Shown here: positions 40,702 to 50,486 of the stretch, piece by piece
How the letters are laid out: each line of letters begins with the position of its first letter
Position numbering within the stretch: position 1 is the first letter of the stretch
Assembly: GCF_016908015.1 (NCBI RefSeq)
Contig: NZ_JAFBDB010000001.1
Span: 682,001-746,000, forward strand
Source: Clostridium pascui
GTDB taxonomy: Bacteria > Bacillota > Clostridia > Clostridiales > Clostridiaceae
Length of the DNA: 64,000 nt
Reading direction: 5' to 3'
Translations under genes and position numbers: made by a program
Notes under the pieces: model-generated
Databases searched by the model: none
The model's input: only the letters and a program-made list of their open reading frames with translations
Told to the model about the DNA's origin: nothing

Positions 40702-41619
40702 TTATTTCAACTGTTTTTCTAAAATATCTAATACATTTTTGAAGTAACTTGGAATATCACACTGAAATTCAACATATTCATTGGTTTTTGGATGTACAAA
40801 TCCAAGCTTTTGTGCATAAAGCATTTGACCTTCTAAGTTAAATTTTTGCTTTTTATATCCATATACGGGGTCACCCACTAACGGATGACCAATATGGCAC
40901 ATATGTACTCTTATTTGATGAGTTCTTCCCGTTTCTAATTTACACTCTACTAATGTATGATCTTTAAATCTTTTAATTACCTTATAATGAGTAACTGCTC
41001 TTCTCCCGCCAGGTACTATTGCAATCTTTATCCTTTCCTTTGGATGTCTTGCAAGCGGTGCATCTACGGTTCCTTCATCTTCCTTTATTATTCCTTCAAC
41101 TAATGCTAAATACACTCTAGTAATTGAATGTTCTTTGAATTGTTCTGACAACTTATTATGAGCGTTATCATTTTTAGCAACAACAAGTATTCCCGAAGTA
41201 TCTTTATCTATTCTATGAACTATTCCAGGTCTTGCAACTCCGTTAATTCCTGACAAGTCACTACAGTGATTTAAAAGAGCATTAACTAAAGTCCCTTCAT
41301 AATTTCCCGGAGCAGGATGTACTACCATTCCTTGAGGTTTGTTTACTACTATAATATCACTATCTTCATAAATTATATCAATAGGTATATCTTCTGGTTC
41401 TATATTGACATGAGTAGGGTCAGGAATATTTACTTGTACTTCATCTCCTACTCTCAGTTTATAATTACTTTTTTTAATATTAGAGTTTACTAAAACCTCT
41501 TCTTTTTCAATAAGTCCTTGTATAAAAGATCTGGATTTTCCATCAAAGTTTTCTGTCAAAAATGCATCAAGTCTTTTACCTTTATTTTCTTCAGTTATTA
41601 AAAATTTTCTATTCTCCAT
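40702..41619 (-). CDS. rluD: RluD-family 23S rRNA pseudouridine synthase
   Basis: 305 aa. N-terminal S4 domain (KRLDAFLTENFDGKSRSFIQ), catalytic core with VARPGIVHRIDKDTSGILVVAKN, whose HRIDKDTSG carries the active-site Asp, and LECKLETGRTHQIRVHMCH... near residue 220-235. Converts uridines in large-subunit rRNA. Overlaps lspA by 11 nt, a common clostridial pair. Confidence 0.95.
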   Translation of the reverse strand: MENRKFLITEENKGKRLDAFLTENFDGKSRSFIQGLIEKEEVLVNSNIKKSNYKLRVGDEVQVNIPDPTHVNIEPEDIPIDIIYEDSDIIVVNKPQGMVVHPAPGNYEGTLVNALLNHCSDLSGINGVARPGIVHRIDKDTSGILVVAKNDNAHNKLSEQFKEHSITRVYLALVEGIIKEDEGTVDAPLARHPKERIKIAIVPGGRRAVTHYKVIKRFKDHTLVECKLETGRTHQIRVHMCHIGHPLVGDPVYGYKKQKFNLEGQMLYAQKLGFVHPKTNEYVEFQCDIPSYFKNVLDILEKQLK

Positions 41620-42064
41620 TTTTCTCTTCCTTTATAACATAAAGTGCTAATAAAGCTGTTCCCATTGTCACAAATATATCTGCAACATTAAATGTAGGGA
41701 AATAATATACGTCTTTATAATGTAGTAATATAAAATCTACTACATATTTATAATAAACTCTATCAATGAGGTTTCCTATAGCTCCACTTATGATAAAAGC
41801 TAAGGATAATCTTAATATCAATGATTGCGGTTTGTATTTAAACAAATAAAACAATATACCAATTGCAATTATAAATGTAATTATAGCTAAGAATATAGTC
41901 TTATCTCTAAATATCCCAAAAGCCGCTCCTGTGTTTTCTAAGTACGAGAATTGAAAGAAATTCTTTATTATTATTAAATCATTTCCTATAGCAAGATTTT
42001 TAAGAGCCCACATTTTAGTTACTCTATCTAATATAACTCCTAGAATTATTATAATTATTTCCAA
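41609..42064 (-). CDS. lspA: Lipoprotein signal peptidase (SPase II)
   Basis: 151 aa with four TM helices. Catalytic aspartates are in GAIGNLIDRVYYKYVVDFI and PTFNVADIFVTMG; FSYLENTGAAFG is the conserved asparagine-containing motif. It removes prolipoprotein signal peptides, such as that of the lipoprotein at 34-35 kb. Coupled to rluD by an overlap. Confidence 0.97.
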   Translation of the reverse strand: MEIIIIILGVILDRVTKMWALKNLAIGNDLIIIKNFFQFSYLENTGAAFGIFRDKTIFLAIITFIIAIGILFYLFKYKPQSLILRLSLAFIISGAIGNLIDRVYYKYVVDFILLHYKDVYYFPTFNVADIFVTMGTALLALYVIKEEKNGE

Positions 42065-42113
42065 TGATACCCTACCCCCTTTGACAATTGCAATAAAAAA
42101 ATACTAACTATTG

Positions 42114-42153
42114 AAGTAAGAAATTTATAATATTACTTATAAATCTCTTACTT
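42114..42153 (-). terminator. Hairpin after the DksA/YteA-like gene
   Basis: 17-bp stem AAGTAAGAAATTTATAA/TTATAAATCTCTTACTT with one mismatch and a 6-nt loop. The T run comes about ten bases later on the minus strand, so it is an imperfect terminator. The remaining gap to lspA shows no gene. Confidence 0.6.
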
Positions 42154-42256
42154 AATATAACCTATAAAAACTTACAGTCTTCATATAGCTTAATATATAT
42201 CAATTATTTTAGATATTTACTCAATCATACACTATTATTTATTTACTAATTAACAT

Positions 42257-42880
42257 TTACTCTATGGTCTTTCTATATTGTTCGTTACTTATAGTATCTA
42301 CTATATCTACAATACCTTCATGATCTTCATAATAGTCATCTTCAAATATATTTTCTCTTTTATTAAAAAATCCTACATCATCATAAGAATCCATTCCATC
42401 AAAAGCAGCTTCCTCATAATCATTAATTGTATAATCAAAGTTTTGAATTACCTTTTCTTCTATAGGTCTATTCTTAGGTTGAAAAGCGCGACTATTTAAT
42501 TTCACGTTAAATCCACTATGATTAAGGCTCTGACAATTTACACAGTACTCTGCATAAGGTATAAATTCTAATCTTTCCTCATTTATATCCTTTCCGCATT
42601 CTTGGCATTTCCCATAAGTTCCATCCTTTACACGATCTAATGCATCATTTATCTTATTTAATATACTTATCTCATTTCCCTTTAAAGCCAATCCTCTTTC
42701 TTTGTCATATACCTCACTTGCTAAATCCGAAGGATGATTATCATATAGTGAAAGTTCAGTTAAAAAGGATACATTGGAATCTATAGTATCATTTCTCTTC
42801 ATTAAATGTAATGTTTCTATTACATCATCTTTTTCTTTCTCAAGTTTTTTTCTAAAATAATCTAATTTAGATTTATCCAT
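42257..42880 (-). CDS. DksA/TraR-type zinc-finger protein (YteA family)
   Basis: 207 aa. N-terminal coiled coil (YFRKKLEKEKDDVIETLHLM), then DALDRVKDGTYGKCQECGKD and YCVNCQ forming the four-cysteine zinc finger at about 91-120, and an acidic C-terminal extension of about 80 residues. In Bacillus the YteA relative is sporulation-associated; it may modulate RNA polymerase. A palindrome ATAACTATAGTTAT lies before its ribosome site. Confidence 0.88.
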   Translation of the reverse strand: MDKSKLDYFRKKLEKEKDDVIETLHLMKRNDTIDSNVSFLTELSLYDNHPSDLASEVYDKERGLALKGNEISILNKINDALDRVKDGTYGKCQECGKDINEERLEFIPYAEYCVNCQSLNHSGFNVKLNSRAFQPKNRPIEEKVIQNFDYTINDYEEAAFDGMDSYDDVGFFNKRENIFEDDYYEDHEGIVDIVDTISNEQYRKTIE

Positions 42881-43043
42881 AACTATAATTATCCCCTTTC
42901 TCCTTAAAGATGAATTTTTATAACTATAGTTATTTTATCTTTAATAAATTAAATTATTCTTGTAAAATCCTTAAAGTAAGTTAGCGTTCTTTAAACGGGC
43001 TTTCTTTATAAGCAAATTGATTTTAAACTCGTATTTTATTAAT

Positions 43044-43841
43044 CTATAAAAGTTCTTTATTATTAATTTTACTTATAATATTCTTTAAGGTTTCCATAGA
43101 AACCGTTTCTCTAGAATCTGAAACAGAATTATCTGGATATATGTGACTTTCTATCATAAGCCCATCAGCTCCCACAGCTAAAGAGGCCATACTCATGGGT
43201 AAAACAAGTTCTCTAAGTCCAGTTCCATGACTTGGATCAACTATTATAGGTATTCTATATTTTTGTTTTATCACCGCTACACTATTTAAATCTAAAGTAT
43301 TTCTTGTATAACTTTCAAATGTTCTTATTCCTCTTTCACAAAGAACTACATTCATATTACCTTCTGCCATAATATATTCTGCGGCATAAATCCACTCTGC
43401 TAAAGTTGCACTCATACCCCTTTTTAAAAGCACAGGCTTATTTGTTTTTCCCACTTCTTTTAAAAGGCTATAATTGTACATATTTCTAGAACCTATTTGA
43501 ATCATATCTATGTACTTTATTCCTTCTTCTACATCACGAGTATCCATTATTTCAGATACCACTGGAAGCCCTGTAATTTCACTTACTTCGTTTAGTATCT
43601 GCATACCTTCAAATTTTAGACCTTGAAAGGAATATGGTGAAGTTCTTGGTTTAAAAGCTCCACCTCTTAACATATGAACACCTAAATCTTTTAATGTCTT
43701 TCCAATTTTAATCATGGTATTATAATCTTCTACAGCACATGGTCCAGACATTATTATTTTTTCGCTTCCACCTATCTCGACATCTTTTACTCTTACTTTT
43801 ATCCTTTCACCATTTTTTATGTCTACCAATAAATTTTCCAT
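43044..43841 (-). CDS. aroF: DAHP synthase (3-deoxy-7-phosphoheptulonate synthase)
   Basis: 265 aa. First enzyme of the shikimate pathway. IIMSGPCAVEDYNTMIKIG, LRGGAFKPRTSPYSFQG and VDPSHGTGLRELV match the type I-beta, KDO8P-synthase-like DAHP synthases that lack a regulatory N-terminal domain when this short. The gene follows mtnN and aroB in one leftward unit. The short form suggests no fused chorismate mutase or ACT domain, so feedback control would be elsewhere. Confidence 0.95.
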   Translation of the reverse strand: MENLLVDIKNGERIKVRVKDVEIGGSEKIIMSGPCAVEDYNTMIKIGKTLKDLGVHMLRGGAFKPRTSPYSFQGLKFEGMQILNEVSEITGLPVVSEIMDTRDVEEGIKYIDMIQIGSRNMYNYSLLKEVGKTNKPVLLKRGMSATLAEWIYAAEYIMAEGNMNVVLCERGIRTFESYTRNTLDLNSVAVIKQKYRIPIIVDPSHGTGLRELVLPMSMASLAVGADGLMIESHIYPDNSVSDSRETVSMETLKNIISKINNKELL

Positions 43842-43852
43842 TCCCTTATCAC

Positions 43853-44545
43853 CTACATAGTTTCTATCATATTCTTAAGAATACCTATAGAATTTTTTAC
43901 AGCTATTGGTTTAAACTTTTCATATTCTATATGTGCTCCATTATTAGCATTATCAGATGCAGATCTTATTATTACAAAAGGCACATTATTTAAATGGCAA
44001 ACTTGAGCAATGCTTCCACCTTCCATTTCACATGCAAGAGCACTAAACTCTTCACTTAGCCATATAATTTTATCTCTATCGGCTATAAATTGATCTCCTG
44101 TAACTATTCTTCCCACAAAACATTTACATTCACTTACTTTTTCACAAGCTACTTTTGCTTTTAAAACTAATTCATCATGGCATTTAAAATCAAATGTATC
44201 CATTCTAGGAATTTGTCCTTTTCTTTCTCCAAATGCAGTTGAATCACAATCATGCTGCACTAAACTATCTGCAATAACTACATCCCCAGGAAGTACATCC
44301 TTTCCTACCCCTCCTGCTACTCCTACATTTATAACTGTATCAACATTAAATTCATCTATAAGTATTTGCGCACATACTGCTGCATTCACCTTACCTATAC
44401 CACTCTTAACAACAACCACATCATGTGACCATATTTTCCCAAGGTTGAATTCCATTTGTGCTTTATTAAGCTTTCTTTCTATACTCATTTCATTTATGAT
44501 TGGCTCTACTTCCTCAATCATTGCTCCTATTATTCCTATTATCAT
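43853..44545 (-). CDS. mtnN: MTA/SAH nucleosidase
   Basis: About 230 aa from ATG 44545, which has AAGGAGG at 8 nt; the frame extends a few codons upstream into aroB. Motifs: GIIGAMIEEVEPI (Glu12-type residue), VVVVKSGIGKVNAAVCAQ, ALACEMEGGSIAQVC and IRSASDNANNGA with the catalytic Asp. It hydrolyses methylthioadenosine and S-adenosylhomocysteine, linked to methylation (and quorum-signal precursors). Lies between two shikimate genes, an unusual partner. Confidence 0.95.
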   Translation of the reverse strand: MIIGIIGAMIEEVEPIINEMSIERKLNKAQMEFNLGKIWSHDVVVVKSGIGKVNAAVCAQILIDEFNVDTVINVGVAGGVGKDVLPGDVVIADSLVQHDCDSTAFGERKGQIPRMDTFDFKCHDELVLKAKVACEKVSECKCFVGRIVTGDQFIADRDKIIWLSEEFSALACEMEGGSIAQVCHLNNVPFVIIRSASDNANNGAHIEYEKFKPIAVKNSIGILKNMIETM

Positions 44546-44559
44546 AATTATTTCCTCCT

Positions 44560-45636
44560 TCAAGATATGCTATTTTTTAATGCATTTATAATATCTTTTT
44601 TATTTATTTCAACTTTTACTTTAGGCTTGTTTAAGTCCTCTAATAATACAAATCTTATTTTATCATCATTTTTTTTATCATGATTAATAGCATACATAAA
44701 TAAAGTATAATTGTCAACTTTATACTTTGTAGGAAGCCTTAGCTTTTCATATAAGTTAACGATATTCCCATATAAGTCCCTTCTTAACTTACATATATTT
44801 TCAGAAAGTTTTATTGATGTTAGCATACCAAGTGCAACAGCTTCTCCATGGGTTAATTTACCTCCTGAATTTATTTCAATAGCGTGCCCTACTGTATGCC
44901 CAAAATTTAATACATTTCTAATTCCTCTATCATTTAAATCATCTTTTATTATTTCTGATTTTGCCTTAAGAGAGCTTTTTATTATATGGATCATTTTATC
45001 TGTTTCTTTTTCCAATATACCCTTGTAATTTTCATTTAAAAAATTTAAAAAATTACTATCTCTAATAAGTGCATATTTTACTACTTCCCCTAATGCTCCT
45101 TGAAACTCCTTTTCTTCTAATGTCTTTAAGAAATTTGTAGATATATATACGAACTCTGGATAATGAAAATTTCCTATTATATTTTTCACTCCATTATAGT
45201 TATATCCTACTTTTCCTCCTACAGAACTGTCTACTTGAGATAAAAGAGTTGTAGGTATGTTAATATATCTTATTCCCCTCATATAAGTAGAGGCTACAAA
45301 TCCAACTATATCTCCTACAACACCTCCACCTAATGCTATTAATATACTGTTTCTATTTGCGTTATTTTCTATTAAAAAAGAGTATATTCCTTGAACCGTA
45401 TTTATGTTCTTATTTTCTTCCCCTTCCTTAAAACAATATTCCTTTACGTTATATTGTTTCTTGAATTTTTCAATACTATCTTTATAAATCGAATATACCT
45501 TATCATCTGTGATGATAAACATTGAATCCTTATCTTTTATCTTGTTTTCGATTAAAGCTTGCGAAAATCTATCCATAGATGAAGTTATATATACTTTGTA
45601 TTCCCCATCCTTTAGCTTTACACTTAGTTCTTTCAT
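44560..45636 (-). CDS. aroB: 3-dehydroquinate synthase
   Basis: 358 aa. NAD-binding segment LIALGGGVVGDIVGFVASTYMRG, catalytic region FLKTLEEKEFQGALGEVVKY and NFGHTVGHAIE with the zinc ligand His. Catalyses DAHP to 3-dehydroquinate. First gene in the aroB-mtnN-aroF unit; coupled to mtnN. A terminator of divIVA precedes it upstream, so its promoter must be in the 45.64-45.68 kb gap or transcription reads through. Confidence 0.96.
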   Translation of the reverse strand: MKELSVKLKDGEYKVYITSSMDRFSQALIENKIKDKDSMFIITDDKVYSIYKDSIEKFKKQYNVKEYCFKEGEENKNINTVQGIYSFLIENNANRNSILIALGGGVVGDIVGFVASTYMRGIRYINIPTTLLSQVDSSVGGKVGYNYNGVKNIIGNFHYPEFVYISTNFLKTLEEKEFQGALGEVVKYALIRDSNFLNFLNENYKGILEKETDKMIHIIKSSLKAKSEIIKDDLNDRGIRNVLNFGHTVGHAIEINSGGKLTHGEAVALGMLTSIKLSENICKLRRDLYGNIVNLYEKLRLPTKYKVDNYTLFMYAINHDKKNDDKIRFVLLEDLNKPKVKVEINKKDIINALKNSIS

Positions 45637-45682
45637 ATTTCTATCCCCTTTCTTTAATTAGCAGGATAAATAGAATTTCAAT

Positions 45683-45714
45683 AAAAAATCTCACTCTGAC
45701 GAGCGAGATTTTTT
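45683..45714 (-). terminator. Terminator after divIVA
   Basis: AAAAAATCTC.CTC pairs with GAG.GAGATTTTTT with one mismatch and a tgac loop; T run on the minus strand. Ends the dcw-distal operon just after the divIVA stop. Confidence 0.92.
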
Positions 45715-45715
45715 A

Positions 45716-46357
45716 TTATCTTTCTGCAAAAAAACTCTTAATTTGATTTAATTCTTCAGGATCCAGAACTTTAGTTTCTTCTAAATCTTTTTTCATGAAA
45801 CTTTCATCATTACTTAATTCTATGCTTATATTATTTCCTAATTCCTCTAGATTTAGACTATCATTTTTACTTCTATCTACATAGTTACCTATATTGTAAT
45901 TCCTTATATAATCCTTTTCCATTGTCTCAAATACTTCTAACTGAGATTGCATAAAAGTTTTAAACTTTGTCTTAAAGATTATGAATTCTTGCTTTGTTCG
46001 CTCAAAATCATCATTTATTTTCATTACTTCATTATGAGCCTTATCTAAAATCCTTTGAGCCGTTTCATTGGCATTTAATACAACAAGCTCTGCTTCCTTT
46101 TGAGCTGTTCTCTTAGCTTGATCAGAAGCATTTTGAGCAAGCAAAAGTGTACTTTGAATTGTATCTTCCATTTTTGCATAATGCTCAATATTTTCTTGTA
46201 ATGCATTTATTTTTTCTTTTAAACATGAATTTTCTTTATACAAAACCTCATAGTCTTCTGCTATCTTTTCTAAGAACTCTTCTACTTCGTCCATATCATA
46301 TCCTCTAAAGGATTTCTTAAATTCCTTACTTGTTATATCCATAGATGTTGTTTTCAT
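45716..46357 (-). CDS. divIVA: DivIVA-type cell-pole/division protein
   Basis: 213 aa. N-terminal lipid-binding motif KSFRGYDMDEVEEFLEKIAEDYE and long coiled coil (about 30-140) are diagnostic. It recognises curved membrane at poles and septa and organises division and sporulation proteins. Final gene of the operon with ylmH, yggT, sepF. Confidence 0.95.
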   Translation of the reverse strand: MKTTSMDITSKEFKKSFRGYDMDEVEEFLEKIAEDYEVLYKENSCLKEKINALQENIEHYAKMEDTIQSTLLLAQNASDQAKRTAQKEAELVVLNANETAQRILDKAHNEVMKINDDFERTKQEFIIFKTKFKTFMQSQLEVFETMEKDYIRNYNIGNYVDRSKNDSLNLEELGNNISIELSNDESFMKKDLEETKVLDPEELNQIKSFFAER

Positions 46358-46371
46358 ACGACCACCTCATT

Positions 46372-47145
46372 TTAGATAAATTTCTTTAGTAATATTTTAA
46401 ATCTACCGCTGCCTGTAATACCTACCTGAGATACTATTTTATACTTACCATAACCCCTTATAGTAAGTATTGAATTTTCCTGAACTATTTCATCCTTTTC
46501 ATTTTCTACTCTATAGTCTTTTATAACCTTGCCTTCTCTTATAATATCTAAAGCTTTACTTCGAGAAAGCCCTGTTATAGAACTCACAATAGAGTCTAAT
46601 CTAAAGGAAGTTGATATTATATTTTCCTCTTGAAACTTATGCTGTGGTAAATCTTCAGTATATATATCAACTATCTTCACAATACATGGACTATTTCCTA
46701 TAGATTTTAAGCTATATATTATATAATCAGCCAGCTCTTCATATACTGCCACATATGCTGAAGAATCTTCACATATTAAATCTCCAAATTTTTCCCTCTT
46801 TATACCTAATGACAAGATACTTCCTAAATAATCTCTATGAGTTAACTTAGTAAATTCAGATTTATTTTGTATCTTAATTAAACTTATTGGAAAATGCCAT
46901 ATTTCTTCTTGCGAAAAAGCTATTACCTTTCTTTCTGCCTCATCAAATATCCCGAATGAGCTTACATTTATCCCAAAAGCCCCTTTAGCCTTTTCCAAAT
47001 ACCTCCAAACATTTGGAGGATAGAATTCCTCTGTATACACTTCTCTTCCTGTTTTTAAGGAAAAACATATTTTCTCATATAACTTTGAAACTTTATTCTT
47101 GTCTTCAAAAGACAATGCATTTAGAAACGCTTTTTTATCTATCAT
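46372..47145 (-). CDS. ylmH: YlmH-type RNA-binding (S4) protein
   Basis: 257 aa. C-terminal S4 motif ITGLSRSKALDIIREGKVIKDY with a preceding ribosome-associated domain (SLGIKREKFGDLICED). YlmH is linked with sepF and divIVA in Firmicutes and recently with rescue of stalled ribosomes, so it may cooperate with RqcH functionally. Spacing to yggT 4 nt. Confidence 0.93.
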   Translation of the reverse strand: MIDKKAFLNALSFEDKNKVSKLYEKICFSLKTGREVYTEEFYPPNVWRYLEKAKGAFGINVSSFGIFDEAERKVIAFSQEEIWHFPISLIKIQNKSEFTKLTHRDYLGSILSLGIKREKFGDLICEDSSAYVAVYEELADYIIYSLKSIGNSPCIVKIVDIYTEDLPQHKFQEENIISTSFRLDSIVSSITGLSRSKALDIIREGKVIKDYRVENEKDEIVQENSILTIRGYGKYKIVSQVGITGSGRFKILLKKFI

Positions 47146-47149
47146 ATTA

Positions 47150-47416
47150 TTAAAAAAGAATATTCCTTACAATTTGTCTTAATATGGATATAATAAAAAG
47201 GGCAAGGATAGGAGAGAAGTCAATCATAAACCCTGGCATAATTTTTTCTTGAATTTTTCTTCCTGGAGCAAGTAATGGTTCTGTAATAGAGTGTATAAAA
47301 TAAGTAAATTTATTTTCTACTCCCCTCATAACAAAGGAAAGTATTATTTCTGCAAATATTGCATACTCCATTACAACAAATAAAAGACTAAAAATTTTGT
47401 ATAAAATAACGTTCAT
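47150..47416 (-). CDS. yggT: YggT-family membrane protein
   Basis: 88 aa with two TM helices (LLFVVMEYAIFAEIILSFVM and MIDFSPILALFIISIL) joined by SITEPLLAPGRKIQEKIMPG, the YggT/YlmG signature. Role in membrane or division organisation is unclear. Located between sepF and ylmH as in B. subtilis. Confidence 0.92.
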   Translation of the reverse strand: MNVILYKIFSLLFVVMEYAIFAEIILSFVMRGVENKFTYFIHSITEPLLAPGRKIQEKIMPGFMIDFSPILALFIISILRQIVRNILF

Positions 47417-47430
47417 ATAAACCTCCAGCT

Positions 47431-47904
47431 TTATTTATTCCAGCTAAAAATCCCCTTATTTGACAATTCGTTTTTAAGTTCACTATCTACTTCTACATTA
47501 GAAGGTGAAACTATATATATTTTACATCCTACTTCTTCTAAATTCCCACCTAATGCATAAGTTGCTCCACTCATAAAGTCTAATAACCTTTGCCCTACTT
47601 TAGGTTCTAATCCTGTAGAATTAACTACTACTATCTTTCTATTTTTCAAATGATCACATATATCTACCACTTCATCATAAGTAGATGGCTTCACTATTAA
47701 AACCTTTGTATTTACGGAAGTATGTATACTTACTATCTTATTTTGTTTCTTTGAATTAGATGATATTATAGGTTCATATTCTTCCTTCCTATTATCATTT
47801 GGAGACATACCATCTTCCATTTCATCTGCTTCTTCTTCGAACTCCTCTATTTCATCTTCCAGCCCTATAAGGCTCATCATCTTATTTAGTACTTTTCCTG
47901 CCAT
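47431..47904 (-). CDS. sepF: SepF cell-division protein
   Basis: 157 aa. N-terminal amphipathic membrane anchor ([14 protein letters not shown]), acidic linker, then the SepF domain with [31 protein letters not shown] and [24 protein letters not shown]. Polymerises, binds FtsZ and tethers it to the membrane. FtsZ itself is not encoded in this window. Confidence 0.96.
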   Translation of the reverse strand: MAGKVLNKMMSLIGLEDEIEEFEEEADEMEDGMSPNDNRKEEYEPIISSNSKKQNKIVSIHTSVNTKVLIVKPSTYDEVVDICDHLKNRKIVVVNSTGLEPKVGQRLLDFMSGATYALGGNLEEVGCKIYIVSPSNVEVDSELKNELSNKGIFSWNK

Positions 47905-47921
47905 GTAAATTTCCTCCTTTA

Positions 47922-48596
47922 TTAAGCATTAATAATTGTATAGTCTCTTTTACCGAATATTCCTTGACCTACTCTCACCATATTAGAGCCTTCTTCTATG
48001 GCTATCTTATAATCTCCAGTCATTCCCATTGAAAGATATTTCATATTAACATTTTTAAAACTTCTCTTACTTAAGTTATCGAATATATTCTTAACCTCTT
48101 TAAAGTATATTCTACAAGAATTTTCATCGCCTATAGGTATTACAGTCATAAGTCCTTCTACATTTACACAATTGCAATTTTCTACAACATTTAATAGTTC
48201 TTCCAAGTCTTCTTTCATTATTCCAGACTTATTTTGTTCTTTTCCTATATTTATTTCTATAAGAACATGAGCTTTTAATCCTTTCTTAGCATATTGTTTT
48301 TCTATTTCTTCTAACAATTTTATGCTGTCTAAGGAATGTATAAGATCAACTTTGCCTACAATGTATTTAACTTTATTTCTCTGTAAATGTCCTATTAAAT
48401 GCCATATTACATCTTCTTTATTAAAATGCTCTATCTTATACATTAATTCTTGAACCTTATTTTCTCCAAAATCTCTTATTCCGCATTGATATGCCTCATC
48501 CATATCTTCCAATGGCTTTGTTTTTGATACAGCTACAAGCTTAACTCCACTTGGAATAGTAGGATTAATATTTATTACATTTTCAGCAATAGACAT
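47922..48596 (-). CDS. yggS: YggS/PLPBP pyridoxal-phosphate homeostasis protein
   Basis: 224 aa. [20 protein letters not shown] contains the PLP-binding Lys; [30 protein letters not shown] and [29 protein letters not shown] complete the family pattern. It buffers PLP. A usual gene upstream of sepF. Spacing to sepF is about 17 nt. Confidence 0.95.
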   Translation of the reverse strand: MSIAENVININPTIPSGVKLVAVSKTKPLEDMDEAYQCGIRDFGENKVQELMYKIEHFNKEDVIWHLIGHLQRNKVKYIVGKVDLIHSLDSIKLLEEIEKQYAKKGLKAHVLIEINIGKEQNKSGIMKEDLEELLNVVENCNCVNVEGLMTVIPIGDENSCRIYFKEVKNIFDNLSKRSFKNVNMKYLSMGMTGDYKIAIEEGSNMVRVGQGIFGKRDYTIINA

Positions 48597-48661
48597 ATTA
48601 TCATCCCCTTTTAATCTTAATTATTCTTCATAAAATCCAAAATTCCTTCATATTTATCTAC

Positions 48662-49378
48662 TTACTTAAAAGATTTTATAAATTTATTTTTAAAATTTCC
48701 GCTAAAAGCTGGTATTATAATATCATGCGAATCTTCTATATCTACTTGTATGTCTCTAAACATCAATGCCTTTAAGTAATTTTCATCTCCAAGCATATAT
48801 GCTTTTAATGTTTCCTTATTTCCTATAGCTTTTATATAAAAAGGAGCACTTATTTGTATACCATTGACTCTTAAGAAAGGACCATTGCAGTATACACTTG
48901 AATTCCCTATAAGTCTATTCCCATTTATGGAAATAGCTTCTGCACCAGAATTCAGCAAATCATTTATTACCTGAACCATATCAGTATTGTGTATCAATTT
49001 TAATTGATATTCAAAAGGATCCTCTACAAATTCTGTGCTTGCATCATTTAGTGTAATTAATATTCCCTGCCCATGCACTTCAGTTCCACCAAGTATATTA
49101 TTATTATAGTCTATTTCCTTTATTATTTCATTTCTCATCTTATTTCTATCCTGTATGTTTTCCTCATATTTACGAAGCTTATTAGAGTATTCTTCATACT
49201 GTCTATTTAAGTTACTTATATCATTTATAAGTTGATTTTTATGAGCATAGTTATCTCGATATTCCCTACTGCTTAACATTATTTGACTTTGTCTTGAAAA
49301 ACTAATATTTGTAGCTATCAGTACTCCTATAATAATAGAAGCTATAAATAAAAATATATTAGCCTCATTTTTTTTCAT
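48662..49378 (-). CDS. DUF881 membrane protein (second copy)
   Basis: 238 aa. One N-terminal TM segment (IFLFIASIIIGVLIATNISF), a coiled coil and the DUF881 domain with GTEVHGQGILITLNDAS and VINDLLNSGAEAISINGNRLI. Twin of the gene at 49.7 kb with a small basic protein between, an arrangement conserved in Firmicutes. Linked to FtsQ in the dcw region; the role is unknown. Confidence 0.9.
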   Translation of the reverse strand: MKKNEANIFLFIASIIIGVLIATNISFSRQSQIMLSSREYRDNYAHKNQLINDISNLNRQYEEYSNKLRKYEENIQDRNKMRNEIIKEIDYNNNILGGTEVHGQGILITLNDASTEFVEDPFEYQLKLIHNTDMVQVINDLLNSGAEAISINGNRLIGNSSVYCNGPFLRVNGIQISAPFYIKAIGNKETLKAYMLGDENYLKALMFRDIQVDIEDSHDIIIPAFSGNFKNKFIKSFK

Positions 49379-49388
49379 TTAGTTCACC

Positions 49389-49730
49389 TCATTGACGAGA
49401 TTTTATCTTTTCAATAAGAATTCTTCTTATCATTGCAAAGCTATCAAATATTCTTCCTCCAAATACTACTACAGCAGCTATATATATTGGAACGCCCAAC
49501 TTATCTCCAATATATGTAAGTCCCGCTGCAATAATAGCGTTTCCAAAAAAACCTGAAATAAATATATCCGCTTGAAAGTTTTTAGAAAGATTAGCTCTTA
49601 TAGCTCCAAATACAGAGTCTAGAGCGGCTAGTATTGCAATAGATAAATATGGAGAAAACTTATCTGAAATATTTATATTAAGTACAAGTCCTAATATCAT
49701 ACCTATTATTAGTCCCAAAAACGCAATCAT
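49389..49730 (-). CDS. sbp: Small basic protein (DUF1290)
   Basis: 113 aa, three to four TM segments; MIAFLGLIIGMILGLVLNIN and YLSIAILAALDSVFGAIRAN with FGNAIIAAGLTYIGDKLGVPIYIAAVVVFG fit the DUF1290 small basic protein family found beside ftsQ/ftsZ. No biochemical function known. Sandwiched between two DUF881 genes. Confidence 0.9.
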   Translation of the reverse strand: MIAFLGLIIGMILGLVLNINISDKFSPYLSIAILAALDSVFGAIRANLSKNFQADIFISGFFGNAIIAAGLTYIGDKLGVPIYIAAVVVFGGRIFDSFAMIRRILIEKIKSRQ

Positions 49731-49741
49731 TCAAGTCACCT

Positions 49742-50470
49742 CTATTTTTTATTTTCTTTTTCTACAGGTTTTGCATAATTAAATTTGTATGTTTTATTAT
49801 ATTTTTGAACTTTTATATTATCAGATACTTCATATTTAACCTCAGAAATACCTTTAAAATCTGATAATGTTTCAGGAAAATTTAAAGCAGCCTCTAAATT
49901 CTTTTTATCTCCTATAGCCTTTATTGTTATCTTTTGTGAAGGTGATACCCTATCCTCACCATTTATTATAATAGTACTTCCAGAAATTCTTATACCAGAC
50001 TTTAATGTAAGTCTTATATCATTTATAGAAATAGCTTCTGCTCCAGCAAATCTTAATTCATTTACTAAATAAACTAAATGCCTATCTGTTATAGTAATTC
50101 CTCCGTTATTTCCAAAAATGTCTTGATTGGGTATTAGTTGTATCACTATTCCTTCCCCTTGAACATCCGTCGTACCTGTTAAAAGTCTAGTTTCTTCTAA
50201 ATCCACTAAGAGTTTTTTAGTAGTATCATCATTTCCTGCTGCTGCTGATTCATAATCATTTAATTTAGTTTGAAGTTCCTCTATTTTCTTATTTAATCCT
50301 TCTTTATCCTTTTTATATTGTTCAATTTCTGTATTAACATTATTAGCTGTATACTGATTTACATTTAATAACTTTTCTCTTTTTAAAATAGCTTTAAATT
50401 GATATGCCAAAGTAAATCCAAGCACTGCACATACTAAAGCTAAACTTATTTGTGAAGTCCATTTACGCAT
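49742..50470 (-). CDS. DUF881 membrane protein (first copy)
   Basis: 242 aa. N-terminal TM (QISLALVCAVLGFTLAYQF), coiled coil about 45-80, then DUF881 with GTTDVQGEGIVIQLIPNQD and VNELRFAGAEAISINDIRL. Ends in a basic tail. First gene after ftsQ. Paralogue of the 48.7 kb gene. Confidence 0.9.
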   Translation of the reverse strand: MRKWTSQISLALVCAVLGFTLAYQFKAILKREKLLNVNQYTANNVNTEIEQYKKDKEGLNKKIEELQTKLNDYESAAAGNDDTTKKLLVDLEETRLLTGTTDVQGEGIVIQLIPNQDIFGNNGGITITDRHLVYLVNELRFAGAEAISINDIRLTLKSGIRISGSTIIINGEDRVSPSQKITIKAIGDKKNLEAALNFPETLSDFKGISEVKYEVSDNIKVQKYNKTYKFNYAKPVEKENKK

Positions 50471-50486
50471 AAAAAATTCCTCCCAC

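Noticed and set aside
42895-42945. Hairpin with ATAACTATAGTTAT before the DksA-like gene as a terminator
   Set aside because: It lies just upstream of that gene's ribosome site without a T run; more likely an operator or a chance AT palindrome.
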